From Lawsonella clevelandensis (lineage in GTDB: Bacteria > Actinomycetota > Actinomycetes > Mycobacteriales > Mycobacteriaceae), in the NCBI RefSeq assembly GCF_001293125.1, contig NZ_CP009312.1, positions 1-64,000 on the forward strand: a DNA stretch of 64,000 nt, read 5' to 3'. Within the stretch, counting starts at the first letter, position 1. Each line of letters begins with the position of its first letter. The notes below the pieces were generated by a model. It was not told the origin of the DNA, did no database searches, and worked only from the letters and a program-made list of their open reading frames with translations. This document shows positions 44,218 to 55,661 of this stretch, piece after piece. The position numbers were made by a program, and so were the translations under genes.

Positions 44218-46914
44218 ATGAGCCTTAATTCCTTCAACGCGCTAGACACCCTTGAGGTGAATGGACAGCAGTACAGCTACTACAATCTCAACTCTGTGCC
44301 CGGAGTAGAGAAACTGCCCTATGCATTGAAAGTACTAGCAGAAAACCTGCTGCGCACTGAAGACGGCGCCAATGTCACCGCGGAGCACATCAATGCACTT
44401 GCTCACTGGGATCCTTCAGCTGACCCCAGCGTCGAAATCCAATTCACCCCCGCTCGTGTCCTTATGCAGGACTTTACTGGTGTTCCTTGCGTCGTTGACC
44501 TTGCCACCATGCGTCAGGCCGTTACTGCGCTAGGAGGCGACCCCGACCAGGTCAACCCTCTTAACCCAGCAGAGATGGTGATCGACCACTCCGTAATCGT
44601 TGAGTTTTTCGGCACCCCGGATGCGATTGAGCGGAACGTCGCTATCGAATACGAGCGGAACGAAGAGCGCTACCAGTTCCTTCGGTGGGGGCAAGGCGCC
44701 TTCTCCAATTTCCGTGTGGTACCACCAGGAACCGGCATCGTGCACCAGGTCAACATCGAATACCTTGCGCGCGTCATCATGGACAACGAAAAGGTGCTCT
44801 ATCCCGATACTTGTGTGGGAACGGACTCTCACACCACCATGGAAAACGGACTTGGTATCCTCGGCTGGGGCGTTGGTGGTATTGAGGCCGAAGCTGCCAT
44901 GCTGGGCCAGCCGATCTCGATGTTGATTCCGCGCGTTGTGGGCTTCAAACTCACTGGTCAGACCAAGCCAGGCGTTACCGCCACAGATGTTGTCCTCACC
45001 ATCACCGATATGCTTCGTCAACACGGTGTTGTCGGCAAATTCGTCGAATTCTATGGTGAGGGTATTAGTGCCGTGCCACTCGCTAACCGTGCCACCATCG
45101 GCAACATGTCTCCCGAATATGGTTCCACCTGTGCCATCTTCCCCATCGACCAAGAGACGCTTGACTATATGCGGCTCACTGGGCGTGACGACGACGCAAT
45201 CGCGCGCGTGGAGGCTTACACCAAGGCGCAAGGCCTCTGGCACTATCCCAATGTCGAGGCCGAGTACTCCGAATATCTCGAGCTTGACCTTGGGACCGTT
45301 ATGCCCTCGATCGCTGGCCCCAAACGCCCCCAAGATCGCATCACCCTTGACCGTGCAAAGGAAACCTGGCGTGAAGCAGTCCGGGCGTACACCAACGATC
45401 TCGCCGGTGAAGGCGATCTGGCAGGCCGTCCCTCCCGCCCCGTCCATGTGACAACTGCCAACCATGGAGAGTTTGATATCGACCATGGCATCGTCGGTAT
45501 CGCCTCTATCACCTCCTGCACCAACACGTCGAACCCATCTGTCATGCTCTCCGCTGGTTTACTTGCCCGCAATGCGGTGAAGCGAGGACTCTTTGTGAAG
45601 CCTTGGGTGAAGACAACGATGGGTCCCGGCTCTCAGGTCGTTACTGACTACTACGAGACGGCCGGGTTGTGGGAATACCTCCAAAAGCTCGGATTCTACC
45701 TGTCGGGATATGGTTGCACCGCCTGCATCGGTAACGGTGGACCTCTCATCCCTGAAGTTTCGCAGGCCATTCAGGACAATGACTTGGCCGCATGCTCGGT
45801 GCTGTCCGGTAATCGAAACTTCGAAGGGCGCATTAACCCCGATATCAAGATGAACTACTTGGCTTCCCCACCGCTGGTCATCGCCTATGCGATTGCCGGA
45901 ACGCTCGACATCGATTTTGATACCCAGCCCCTTGGTACGGACCACGAGGGCAACGAGGTATTCCTCCGCGACATCTGGCCATCCGATGAGGACATTGACT
46001 CCATTATCTCTTCCGCCATCACTGAAGATATGTACGCCAAGGACTATGCGGATGTTTTCGCCGGAGATACCCGGTGGCAGAGCCTCGATACTCCAGAGGG
46101 CGATACGTTTGCCTGGAATGAGGACTCCACCTACATTCGCAAAGCTCCGTACTTTGATGGCATGGGTCTCGAGCCGGAGCCCGTCATGGATGTGGAAGGT
46201 GCCCGTGTGCTTGCAAAGTTGGGAGATTCCGTCACCACTGACCACATCTCTCCCGCCTCCGCCATCAAGCCTGGCACACCCGCTGCACAGTATCTTGATT
46301 CCTATGGAGTAGCACAAAAGGACTACAACTCCTTCGGATCGCGCCGTGGCAACCATGAGATCATGGTGCGTGGTACGTTTGCCAACATCCGGCTGCAGAA
46401 CCAACTGCTCGACGGTGTGAGTGGTGGCTATACTCGCGACTTCACCCAACCTGAAGCACCGCAGAGCTTCATCTACGACGCTGCTCAAAATTACGCGGCT
46501 GCTGGTATCCCGCTGGTTGTGCTCGGAGGTAAAGAATACGGTACTGGTTCCTCCCGTGACTGGGCGGCCAAGGGGACCGCTCTTCTGGGCGTTAAGGCGG
46601 TGATCGCAGAATCCTTCGAGCGCATTCACCGCTCTAACCTCATCGGTATGGGTGTAATCCCGTTGCAGTTCCCCGCCGGCGAAAGTCACGAATCGCTGGG
46701 ACTAAACGGAACAGAAGTCTACGACATTGCGGGCATCACTGAACTAAACAGTGGTATCACCCCCAAGACAGTGAAGGTGACCGCTACCAATGAAGACGGA
46801 ACTGCAGTGACCTTTGACGCCATTGTTCGTATCGATACACCTGGTGAAGCGGACTACTACCGGAATGGCGGTATCCTGCAGTACGTCCTTCGCAACATGG
46901 TGAAGAACGACTAA
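44218..46914 (+). CDS. acn: Aconitate hydratase AcnA
   Basis: TCA-cycle enzyme of 898 aa interconverting citrate and isocitrate with a 4Fe-4S cluster. The three cluster cysteines lie in [13 protein letters not shown] and [41 protein letters not shown] and [36 protein letters not shown] (C-terminal swivel domain) are hallmark segments; the sequence is complete. Start has GGAG ten bases upstream. Unlike in Corynebacterium and mycobacteria, no TetR gene (acnR) follows. As an iron-sulfur enzyme it depends on the SUF operon 3 kb away. Confidence 0.97.
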   Translation: MSLNSFNALDTLEVNGQQYSYYNLNSVPGVEKLPYALKVLAENLLRTEDGANVTAEHINALAHWDPSADPSVEIQFTPARVLMQDFTGVPCVVDLATMRQAVTALGGDPDQVNPLNPAEMVIDHSVIVEFFGTPDAIERNVAIEYERNEERYQFLRWGQGAFSNFRVVPPGTGIVHQVNIEYLARVIMDNEKVLYPDTCVGTDSHTTMENGLGILGWGVGGIEAEAAMLGQPISMLIPRVVGFKLTGQTKPGVTATDVVLTITDMLRQHGVVGKFVEFYGEGISAVPLANRATIGNMSPEYGSTCAIFPIDQETLDYMRLTGRDDDAIARVEAYTKAQGLWHYPNVEAEYSEYLELDLGTVMPSIAGPKRPQDRITLDRAKETWREAVRAYTNDLAGEGDLAGRPSRPVHVTTANHGEFDIDHGIVGIASITSCTNTSNPSVMLSAGLLARNAVKRGLFVKPWVKTTMGPGSQVVTDYYETAGLWEYLQKLGFYLSGYGCTACIGNGGPLIPEVSQAIQDNDLAACSVLSGNRNFEGRINPDIKMNYLASPPLVIAYAIAGTLDIDFDTQPLGTDHEGNEVFLRDIWPSDEDIDSIISSAITEDMYAKDYADVFAGDTRWQSLDTPEGDTFAWNEDSTYIRKAPYFDGMGLEPEPVMDVEGARVLAKLGDSVTTDHISPASAIKPGTPAAQYLDSYGVAQKDYNSFGSRRGNHEIMVRGTFANIRLQNQLLDGVSGGYTRDFTQPEAPQSFIYDAAQNYAAAGIPLVVLGGKEYGTGSSRDWAAKGTALLGVKAVIAESFERIHRSNLIGMGVIPLQFPAGESHESLGLNGTEVYDIAGITELNSGITPKTVKVTATNEDGTAVTFDAIVRIDTPGEADYYRNGGILQYVLRNMVKND

Positions 46915-46937
46915 GCCCGCCTTTCTGCCTTCTCGAC

Positions 46938-46982
46938 ACGATTGCCGGCTAGACTCCCGTGTGGAAGCTAGCCGGCAATCGT
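46938..46982. terminator. Long inverted repeat after acn
   Basis: Perfect 15-bp stem (46938-46952 with 46968-46982) with a 15-nt loop, 24 bp after the acn stop and before the convergent ABC-F gene. There is no T-run, but position and strength fit a terminator for both genes. Confidence 0.75.
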
Positions 46983-47068
46983 CAGTTCATCGCACAGTCT
47001 GGGGCAGCCCCTGCTCACAGCAGGTGGTAAAAGTTTGTCCCTAGTTGTTTCTGTCGATGCTATGAAAG

Positions 47069-48700
47069 CTAAGCGAGCGTCACGATCTCCATGTAGTCCT
47101 CACCCCATAAATCCTCTATACCATCAGGAAGAACAATAACCCGCTCTGGCTTTAGCGCTTCTACTGCTCCTGGATCGTGTGTTACCAGCACGCAAGCGCC
47201 TTCATAGGTTCGCAGAGCTTCGAGTACCTGCTCCCGACTAATCGGGTCTAGGTTGTTCGTTGGCTCGTCTAAGAGCAGTACGTTAGCTTGGGAGCAGACC
47301 AAGCTTGCGAGGGCCAAGCGAGTTTTTTCACCACCCGACAATGTTCCGGCTGGCTGCTCCCACATCTGTTCGGTCAGCATAAAAGCGCCAAGGAGACCGC
47401 GCAGATCCTGTGCACCCGCATCGGGGGCTTGTCGCACCATGTTGTCCCATACACTCGCATCCAACTGCAAAGTGTCATGCTCCTGCGCAAAGTAACCACG
47501 TTTCAGCCCATGACCAGGCACAACAGTGCCATCTCCATCAGACTCTTCCACACCTGCCAAAATGCGCAGCAACGTCGTCTTACCGGCACCGTTAAGTCCG
47601 AGGATGACGACTCGACTGCCTTTATCGATGGCCAGATCAACTCCGGAAAACACTTCGAGAGAGCCATAGGTTTTGGAAAGGTTCTCAGCTGTCAGTGGGG
47701 TTTTCCCGCAAGGAAGAGGCTGTGGAAAAGCAATATTGGCATGCTTTTCCGCCTGGCGGACTTCTGCAGCTTCATCGAGTAGACGTTGGGCACGCCGCTC
47801 CATTTGATGAGCTGCGGCCGCCTTTGTCGCTTTAGCTCCCAGGTGGGCAGCTTGTGCTCGGAGCGCTGCTGCCTTCTTCTCTGCATTGGCACGTTCTCTG
47901 CGGCGGCGTTGTTCATCTGCTGAGCGAGCAGCCAGGTAGCGTTCCCAGCTCATACTGTAGGTATCGATCTCTGCGCGTATGGAGTCGAGGTACCACACTT
48001 TGTTTACGACAGCATCAAGTAAGCCCGTATCGTGACTGATAACGATCAGTCCACCAGTGTACTGGCTAAGGAACTCCCGTAGCCATTGGATACTATCTGC
48101 ATCCAAATGGTTAGTGGGCTCGTCCAGCAGCAGTGTCGTTCCTGCTTTGCTGCCATCAGCTTGAGAGCTTCCGAAAAGGATACGGGCCAATTCGACGCGG
48201 CGCCGTTGTCCCCCAGAGAGGTGTTCGAGTGCCTCCGAGAGGACTCGCTGTTCAAGCCCTAAGGAGTTGCAGATGCGCGCTGCGTCACCTTTCGCCTTGT
48301 AACCACCCAGGTCATTAAAACGTTCTTCTAGCCGAGTGAACTTCTTAATAGCGTGGTCGCGCGTCTTATCGTCTTCAGCCGTCTCCAGGATGTACTGCTG
48401 GCGTTCCATATTGCGGGCAATACTGTCCAGACCGCGGGCAGAAAGAACACGACTCAACACTGTCGTCTGAAGATCTCCTTCGCGGGGATCCTGCGGCAGA
48501 TAACCTATCTCGCCAGAGCGCACAATGGTACCTGCATAAGGTTCTGTTTCCCCAGCGAGAATACGCATCGTGGTGGTCTTACCTGCACCGTTACGTCCTA
48601 CTAGGCCAATACGGTCCCCCTCGTGAACAACAAGAGAGCCAGGTACAGTAAGAAGCGTACGGACGCCCGCACGCACTTCGAGGTCAGTAAAAGAGATCAT
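47069..48700 (-). CDS. ABC-F ATPase (Rv1473-like)
   Basis: Tandem ATP-binding protein of 543 aa without membrane segments, so an ABC-F translation factor rather than a transporter. Two Walker A motifs (LVGRNGAGKTTTMR, LGLNGAGKTTLLR), two ABC signatures (HLSGGQRRRVELARILF, TLSGGEKTRLALASLV) and the inter-domain P-site linker rich in Arg/Lys/Ala (about 240-310) are visible. Members act on ribosomes, some giving macrolide protection. The ATG at 48700 begins the first domain (ISFTDLEVRAG). The acn-adjacent position equals Rv1473. Confidence 0.92.
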   Translation of the reverse strand: MISFTDLEVRAGVRTLLTVPGSLVVHEGDRIGLVGRNGAGKTTTMRILAGETEPYAGTIVRSGEIGYLPQDPREGDLQTTVLSRVLSARGLDSIARNMERQQYILETAEDDKTRDHAIKKFTRLEERFNDLGGYKAKGDAARICNSLGLEQRVLSEALEHLSGGQRRRVELARILFGSSQADGSKAGTTLLLDEPTNHLDADSIQWLREFLSQYTGGLIVISHDTGLLDAVVNKVWYLDSIRAEIDTYSMSWERYLAARSADEQRRRRERANAEKKAAALRAQAAHLGAKATKAAAAHQMERRAQRLLDEAAEVRQAEKHANIAFPQPLPCGKTPLTAENLSKTYGSLEVFSGVDLAIDKGSRVVILGLNGAGKTTLLRILAGVEESDGDGTVVPGHGLKRGYFAQEHDTLQLDASVWDNMVRQAPDAGAQDLRGLLGAFMLTEQMWEQPAGTLSGGEKTRLALASLVCSQANVLLLDEPTNNLDPISREQVLEALRTYEGACVLVTHDPGAVEALKPERVIVLPDGIEDLWGEDYMEIVTLA

Positions 48701-48743
48701 AGGAAACTGAAACGAGAGATAAACGAGGTAGTGGATGAGCGCC

Positions 48744-49025
48744 CTAACAGGAGGGTGTATTAGGCTTCCCGAGCTTACCACCGGAACCGGGCTTTCCCCG
48801 CTTCACACTCGATTGTTGAGCTGCACCCTGTGATACGCGTTGCGTCGGCGGAAGCTCACCGCGCATGCGACGCACCTCTCGATCGAGCAGATACATCACT
48901 GCGAAAATAAGGATAGTCATGACGACCAAGCCCAGCCACTGGTGAGCAAGAATGGCATAGGCGGCCAATGCGAACTCAATGGCGAGGAGCAGTGCCAAAA
49001 ACGCAATAATGATCTTTGACTTCAT
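48744..49025 (-). CDS. Small membrane protein downstream of sufT
   Basis: Protein of 93 aa with two hydrophobic segments (about residues 4-24 and 28-46) and a basic, Gly/Lys-rich C-terminal tail (KRGKPGSGGKLGKP). Its start immediately follows the sufT stop, so it is the last gene of the suf transcript. I do not recognise it, and a role in iron-sulfur assembly is only suggested by position. Confidence 0.6.
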   Translation of the reverse strand: MKSKIIIAFLALLLAIEFALAAYAILAHQWLGLVVMTILIFAVMYLLDREVRRMRGELPPTQRVSQGAAQQSSVKRGKPGSGGKLGKPNTPSC

Positions 49026-49622
49026 TTAGAGGGTAAAACCTAACGCGCGAAGTTGTTCACGTCCATCATCCGTGATCATGTGGGCACCCCACGGGGGCAT
49101 CCACACCCAGTTTATCCGCAAGGCTCGCGCATGTCCCTCTGCACACACAGCGACGAATGCTTGATCTTCAATCACGTCAGTCAGCGGGCATGCCGGCGAC
49201 GTCAATGTCATGTTGACAGTGGCACGACGGGCAACATCCATCTCCACCCCATAGACCAGGCCCAAATCGACCACATTCACGCCGAGTTCTGGGTCCACGA
49301 CCTCGAACATCGCCTCCCACACTTCTTGAATTTCTGCATCAGTCGCAGCGGGAATGTCATCGGGTAGCTTTGCCAGGTCTTCAGCTTTGACGGCCCGATA
49401 ATCCTCAAGAATCCATGTGGAGAAGTCGGTGTCGTCAGTGATCTCAGGAGCTGTCTGCTCGTCAGTATCGCTTTCTGGTGGCATTCGTGTTGTGGTGCTG
49501 TTCAGCGGGTCAGCGCCGGGGTTTTCGCCGTCTTCTGCAGCAGCACTGTCTAATGCCGCAAGCGCGTTGAGCACAGCTGCTTCTTGCTCGTGCTGTTGTG
49601 GCGAGGTGAAATCAGGCTTCAC
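49026..49622 (-). CDS. sufT: SufT, DUF59/MIP18-like iron-sulfur factor with N-terminal extension
   Basis: Accessory Fe-S maturation protein of 198 aa. The DUF59 domain occupies about residues 95-198: VVDPELGVNVVDLGLVYGVE, MTLTSPACPLTDVIEDQA with the reactive Cys, and WMPPWGAHMITDDGREQLRALG. The first ~90 residues are an acidic, low-complexity extension (many Asp/Glu/Thr), longer than in most homologues of ~110-130 aa. The start overlaps the sufU stop, which supports the long form, but an internal start at Met47 cannot be excluded. Confidence 0.9.
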   Translation of the reverse strand: MKPDFTSPQQHEQEAAVLNALAALDSAAAEDGENPGADPLNSTTTRMPPESDTDEQTAPEITDDTDFSTWILEDYRAVKAEDLAKLPDDIPAATDAEIQEVWEAMFEVVDPELGVNVVDLGLVYGVEMDVARRATVNMTLTSPACPLTDVIEDQAFVAVCAEGHARALRINWVWMPPWGAHMITDDGREQLRALGFTL

Positions 49623-50136
49623 TAGTTATCCTTCCCCACTTCCGTTGACGTACTACTACCGAGCGCAATGGAATCATCCAAAGCCTGCGAACTAGCATCC
49701 TTAAACGCCATCCAGCCGAGCAACGCACATTTCACTCGCGCAGGATACTGCGAGACACCGGCCAACGCGATACCGTCACCCAGAACTGCTTCGTCTCCCT
49801 CGTCCTGCCCACGGGAGGTGATCATCTCCTCGAAACGATCACAAATGACGAAGGCCTCCGCCACTGTATGGCCGATCAGCTGCTCCGTCATGATGGACGT
49901 GGATGCCTGGCTGATAGAACACCCTTCACCGTCATAAGAGATGTCGCGGATGCGGGTTTTCTCCGGGTTTCGGGGGTCTTCGGGACAATGGTCAAGGTGT
50001 ACCCGTAGCCGAATATCGTCGCCACAAGACGTGTTGTGATGGTGTACTTCCGCATCCCAATCATCGCGTAGGCCCCGCGCATTGGGGTGCCGATAGTGGT
50101 CCAAGATGACCTCTTGGTACATACTTTCCAAGCGCA

Positions 50137-50137
<1 letters not shown>
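49622..50137 (-). CDS. sufU: SufU, zinc-dependent sulfurtransferase/scaffold
   Basis: IscU-like protein of 171 aa that accepts sulfur from SufS. MYQEVILDHYRHPNARGL starts the fold; the three conserved cysteines are in NTSCGDDIRL, GEGCSISQAS and VKCALLGW, together with the Asp at the first site, giving the zinc site typical of Gram-positive SufU. The 18-residue insertion relative to IscU is present before the last Cys. It overlaps sufS and sufT by one base on either side. Confidence 0.95.
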
Positions 50138-52142
<2,005 letters not shown>

Positions 52143-52178
52143 TGCGTTTTCCTTTAGCGGGAGTAGTTGTGAGTTTCT

Positions 52179-53369
52179 CTAGAGGCCAGCTCGTTCAAGC
52201 TGCCAGATGACGATGGCATCAAGCTCCTCTTCGAGGCTGGGAAGATTAAGTTTGTGGACTATATCGTGGAAAAAGCCACGTACCACAAGCTGCCGGGCAG
52301 TCACTTCGTCAATACCGCGGGACTGCAGGTAGAAGAGTTGTTCCTCATCGAATCGTCCGGTAGTGGATGCGTGTCCAGCACCTATAATCTGACCGGTGGC
52401 GATCTCCAAGTTAGGAATAGAGTCGACTCGGGCAGCTTTACTGAGGAGAAGGTTACGGTTGCTTTCGTAGGTGTCCGTTCCATGAGCTTCCGGACGGATG
52501 AGAACGTCCCCTACCCAGACGCCGTGGGCATCGCCCAGTTTTGAGTCGGGGTTACCCAAGAGAGCGCCCTTGTAGTTGACGTTTGACCGGCAGTGCGCAA
52601 ACTGGTGGTCGACAAGCAGCCGGTTCTCGACATGCTGTCCCACCCCCCCGAAGAATAGACCGAGCATTTCGGCGTCTCCCCCAGAACCTCCGTAGGTCAC
52701 CGAGGTGGTTGTGCGTGTGGCACCGCCGCCGAGAGTAATAAGGCCGTGACGGAGCCGGGCATCCCGCCCCACGTAAGCATGATGTGCAGAGGCAACAACA
52801 GCATCGTCATCCCACAGGTTGACGAATGCGACAGTTAACGTCGCATCGTCTCCTACCGAAAACTCGATGTTGTCAGCTTGCATACCCTCGCCGGAGCGGT
52901 ACACGAGCAGTTCGGCAGTAGTGTTGGCAGGCACCTCAACGACGAGATGTCCATAGGTAACCGTGGCAGGAGCGGAGGTATTACTAGCTGATATATCTGT
53001 GGGAAGGTGAGTGTCGGCTGCGGTACCGATAGACAGGACCGTGGGCTCTGTAGCGGTTGCACCGCCGGAAAAACGCAAGACGTCCACATCCCTGCTACCA
53101 TTCCACGCCACTGCTGCTAGCCGATCGGAGGGCAGTTCAACCTGTCCTGCGGGAGAATCCGTACGGGCGACTCGCATGAGCTGAGCAGCCCCGGGGGTGG
53201 AGAGATCTACTGTCCAGGCTCGTTGTGAGGATTCGTCGGAAACCTGTGCAAGCGGTGCGAAGCGCCGTGTCGGAGTAAAACGCCAGTCTTCCAGTTTGCC
53301 GTGTGGGCGGGGGAAATCCTCAACCGATGTGGAGAAGACGCGGTCCGCCTTGTGTGCGGTATAGGTCAT
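52179..53369 (-). CDS. sufD: SufD, scaffold subunit
   Basis: Beta-helix scaffold protein of 396 aa that partners SufB and SufC. GDVLIRPEAHGTDTYESNRNLLLSKAARVDSIPNLEI and GAGHASTTGRFDEEQLFYLQSRGI with its conserved His near the C-terminus are diagnostic. ATG overlaps the sufB stop. Its N-terminal ~150 residues are weakly conserved as usual for SufD. Confidence 0.95.
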   Translation of the reverse strand: MTYTAHKADRVFSTSVEDFPRPHGKLEDWRFTPTRRFAPLAQVSDESSQRAWTVDLSTPGAAQLMRVARTDSPAGQVELPSDRLAAVAWNGSRDVDVLRFSGGATATEPTVLSIGTAADTHLPTDISASNTSAPATVTYGHLVVEVPANTTAELLVYRSGEGMQADNIEFSVGDDATLTVAFVNLWDDDAVVASAHHAYVGRDARLRHGLITLGGGATRTTTSVTYGGSGGDAEMLGLFFGGVGQHVENRLLVDHQFAHCRSNVNYKGALLGNPDSKLGDAHGVWVGDVLIRPEAHGTDTYESNRNLLLSKAARVDSIPNLEIATGQIIGAGHASTTGRFDEEQLFYLQSRGIDEVTARQLVVRGFFHDIVHKLNLPSLEEELDAIVIWQLERAGL

Positions 53370-54814
53370 TAACCGACTGCTCCTTCCATCTGCAGTTCGA
53401 TGAGGCGGTTGAGCTCAAGTGCGTATTCCATAGGAAGCTCTTTCGCGATGGGTTCGATAAAACCACGTACCACCATTGCCATGGCTTCTTCTTCGGTCAA
53501 TCCGCGGCTCATGAGGTAGAAAAGCTGTTCTTCAGAAACCTGGGAAACGGTGGCCTCGTGGCCCATCGTGACGTCGTCTTCGCGAATATCTGCGTACGGG
53601 TAGGTATCGGTGCGTGAAATGTCGTCAACGAGTAGGGCATCGCATTTCACCGATGACGACGAGCCATGTGCACCCTTGTGAATGGAGACCAACCCGCGGT
53701 AGCCAGATCGTCCACCACTGCGTGACACCGACTTCGACACGATGTTGGAGGACGTGTAGGGCGCCATATGGACCATTTTCGCGCCGGTATCCTGGTGCTG
53801 TCCTTCTCCAGCGAACTGCACGGACAGAACCTCACCTTTGGCATGCGGACCCATCATGTAGACGGCCGGGTATTTCATGTTGAGTTTGGAACCGATATTG
53901 CCGTCCACCCATTCCATGGTGGCGCCTTCTGCAGCCTTAGCGCGCTGCGTCACCAAGTTGTAGACGTTGTTGGACCAGTTCTGGATAGTGGTGTAACGGC
54001 ACCGGGCATTCTTCTCTACGACAATCTCGACGACGCCGGAGTGCAATGAATCAGTCTGGTAGATCGGTGCTGTACACCCTTCGACGTAGTGCACGTACGC
54101 ATCTTCATCGACGATGATGAGGGTGCGTTCGAACTGCCCCATATTCTCGGTGTTAATGCGGAAGTATGCCTGCAAGGGAATTACGACGTGGACTCCCTTG
54201 GGAACATAGACGAACGATCCACCCGACCAGACAGCGGTGTTGAGGGCGGAGAATTTATTGTCCCCAGCGGGAATAACGGTGCCGAAGTACTTCTGGAAAA
54301 GCTCAGGATATTCGCGCAATCCGGTGTCGGTATCGACAAAGATGACGCCTTGCTTTTCTAGGTCTTCACGGATCTTGTGGTAGACCACTTCCGACTCGTA
54401 TTGAGCGGCAACTCCGGAGACGAGTCGCTTCTTCTCGGCATCCGGGATGCCGAGTTTGTCGTAGGTGTTACGAATGTCTTCGGGAAGGTCTTCCCATGTG
54501 GTCGCCTGTTTCTCAGTGGTGCGGACGAAGTACTTGTAGGTGTCGAAGTCGATGCCAGAGAGATCGGGTCCCCAGGTCGGCAGTGGCTTTGCCGCAAAAA
54601 TCTTGAGAGCTTTGAGACGAATCTCGAGCATCCATTCGGGCTCATTTTTAAGCCGTGAAATCTCTCGCACAACGTCTTCAGAAAGGCCACGACGAGCAGT
54701 CGCGCCGAAGGTGTCGGTGTCGTGCCAGCCGTAGTCATAGCGGCCAATCTCGTCGATGTTCTTATCGCGCTCAGCAATAATGTTGTCAATATCTGGGGGC
54801 AGGGTCTGCGTCAT
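53369..54814 (-). CDS. sufB: SufB, scaffold subunit
   Basis: Main cluster-assembly scaffold (481 aa). [38 protein letters not shown] and the C-terminal [40 protein letters not shown] block are strongly conserved; the core includes VEGCTAPIY with a conserved Cys. No intein is present, unlike in M. tuberculosis SufB. It follows sufR with a 4-bp overlap. Confidence 0.97.
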   Translation of the reverse strand: MTQTLPPDIDNIIAERDKNIDEIGRYDYGWHDTDTFGATARRGLSEDVVREISRLKNEPEWMLEIRLKALKIFAAKPLPTWGPDLSGIDFDTYKYFVRTTEKQATTWEDLPEDIRNTYDKLGIPDAEKKRLVSGVAAQYESEVVYHKIREDLEKQGVIFVDTDTGLREYPELFQKYFGTVIPAGDNKFSALNTAVWSGGSFVYVPKGVHVVIPLQAYFRINTENMGQFERTLIIVDEDAYVHYVEGCTAPIYQTDSLHSGVVEIVVEKNARCRYTTIQNWSNNVYNLVTQRAKAAEGATMEWVDGNIGSKLNMKYPAVYMMGPHAKGEVLSVQFAGEGQHQDTGAKMVHMAPYTSSNIVSKSVSRSGGRSGYRGLVSIHKGAHGSSSSVKCDALLVDDISRTDTYPYADIREDDVTMGHEATVSQVSEEQLFYLMSRGLTEEEAMAMVVRGFIEPIAKELPMEYALELNRLIELQMEGAVG

Positions 54815-55530
54815 GCTTCTTCCCTTTCCGCGTAGGTGTGAGCAGTGGGTTGAGGCACACTGATATTGGCAGTGCAGGTGTGTGCCCCATAGGCGATGGT
54901 GGAGAGTCGTTGAATGGGGGTATTGAGCAGTTCGGAAAGAACCTGATGCTCAGCGACGCACAAGGCCGGAAAATCATGAGCAACATGCGCTACCGGGCAG
55001 TGGTGCTGGCAGATTTGTACACCGCCACGTGCATTCTCGACAGATGTCGCGAAGCCACTCTGGTTAAAGGCATTCGCGATTTTCTCAGCGCACTGCTGCA
55101 CCTCATCACGGCTTGCGTCCTCACTGAGGGGGGCGATGTCTGCGACAACGTCCCTCATGTGCTGTTGGGCGAAATCGACGAGAGCACGTTCTCCACCTAG
55201 TTTTCGAACCATCCGGAGGGCATCCACGGCAAGGTCATCGTAGGCGTGTCCGAAGTGGGACCGGCCAACATCGCTGAGGTGGAAGAGTTTTGCCGGGCGG
55301 CCTCTCCCCCGTTCTTGGTAGGGTGACGGGTCCACCGCCGTAGCGACACCTTCTTCCGCCATAATGCTTAGGTGGCGGCGCACCGCAGGGGTGGTGAGAG
55401 AGAGTTCGTCGGCGATTGCTGAGGCTGTAAGAGGGCCGTGAAGAAGCAGTCGAGCAATAGCTTCACGAGTGGTGACGGTATCGTGGGTAGGCTGCGAGGA
55501 CGGCTGTGCTGATCGTTTAAAGTAACGCAT
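54811..55530 (-). CDS. sufR: SufR, iron-sulfur-sensing repressor of the suf operon
   Basis: Winged-helix regulator of 239 aa. The HTH is at about residues 22-75 ([21 protein letters not shown]). The C-terminal cluster-binding region [21 protein letters not shown] retains the three cysteines that hold the Fe-S cluster in SufR proteins. The ATG at 55530 has AAGGAG at good spacing. First gene of sufRBDCSUT; a perfect CAAC-N6-GTTG palindrome lies 34 bp upstream, so feedback repression when clusters are plentiful is well supported by both parts. Confidence 0.94.
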   Translation of the reverse strand: MRYFKRSAQPSSQPTHDTVTTREAIARLLLHGPLTASAIADELSLTTPAVRRHLSIMAEEGVATAVDPSPYQERGRGRPAKLFHLSDVGRSHFGHAYDDLAVDALRMVRKLGGERALVDFAQQHMRDVVADIAPLSEDASRDEVQQCAEKIANAFNQSGFATSVENARGGVQICQHHCPVAHVAHDFPALCVAEHQVLSELLNTPIQRLSTIAYGAHTCTANISVPQPTAHTYAEREEA

Positions 55531-55563
55531 CAGTACTCCTTCCGTGGTGCTTTCTACTTTTGC

Positions 55564-55577
55564 CAACACTAGTGTTG
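55564..55577. promoter_or_regulatory. SufR operator, CAAC-N6-GTTG
   Basis: CAACACTAGTGTTG is a perfect 14-bp palindrome in the sufR-mptB divergent space, 34 bp before the sufR start. It has the CAAC-N6-GTTG form reported for cyanobacterial SufR sites. The assignment to this SufR is by position and pattern. Confidence 0.75.
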
Positions 55578-55661
55578 CTTAAATAATTCGCGAGGTCTAG
55601 CAAGGACTGCCTAACTTTCCGAGTAGCTTTGCCTGACAGTTGTTTCCGCTACGCTTAAGGC

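Noticed and set aside
44530-46689. Two long open frames (318 and 376 codons) on the minus strand opposite acn
   Set aside because: They lie antisense to a complete, highly conserved aconitase gene, have no recognisable domains, and are explained by the codon bias of the real gene.
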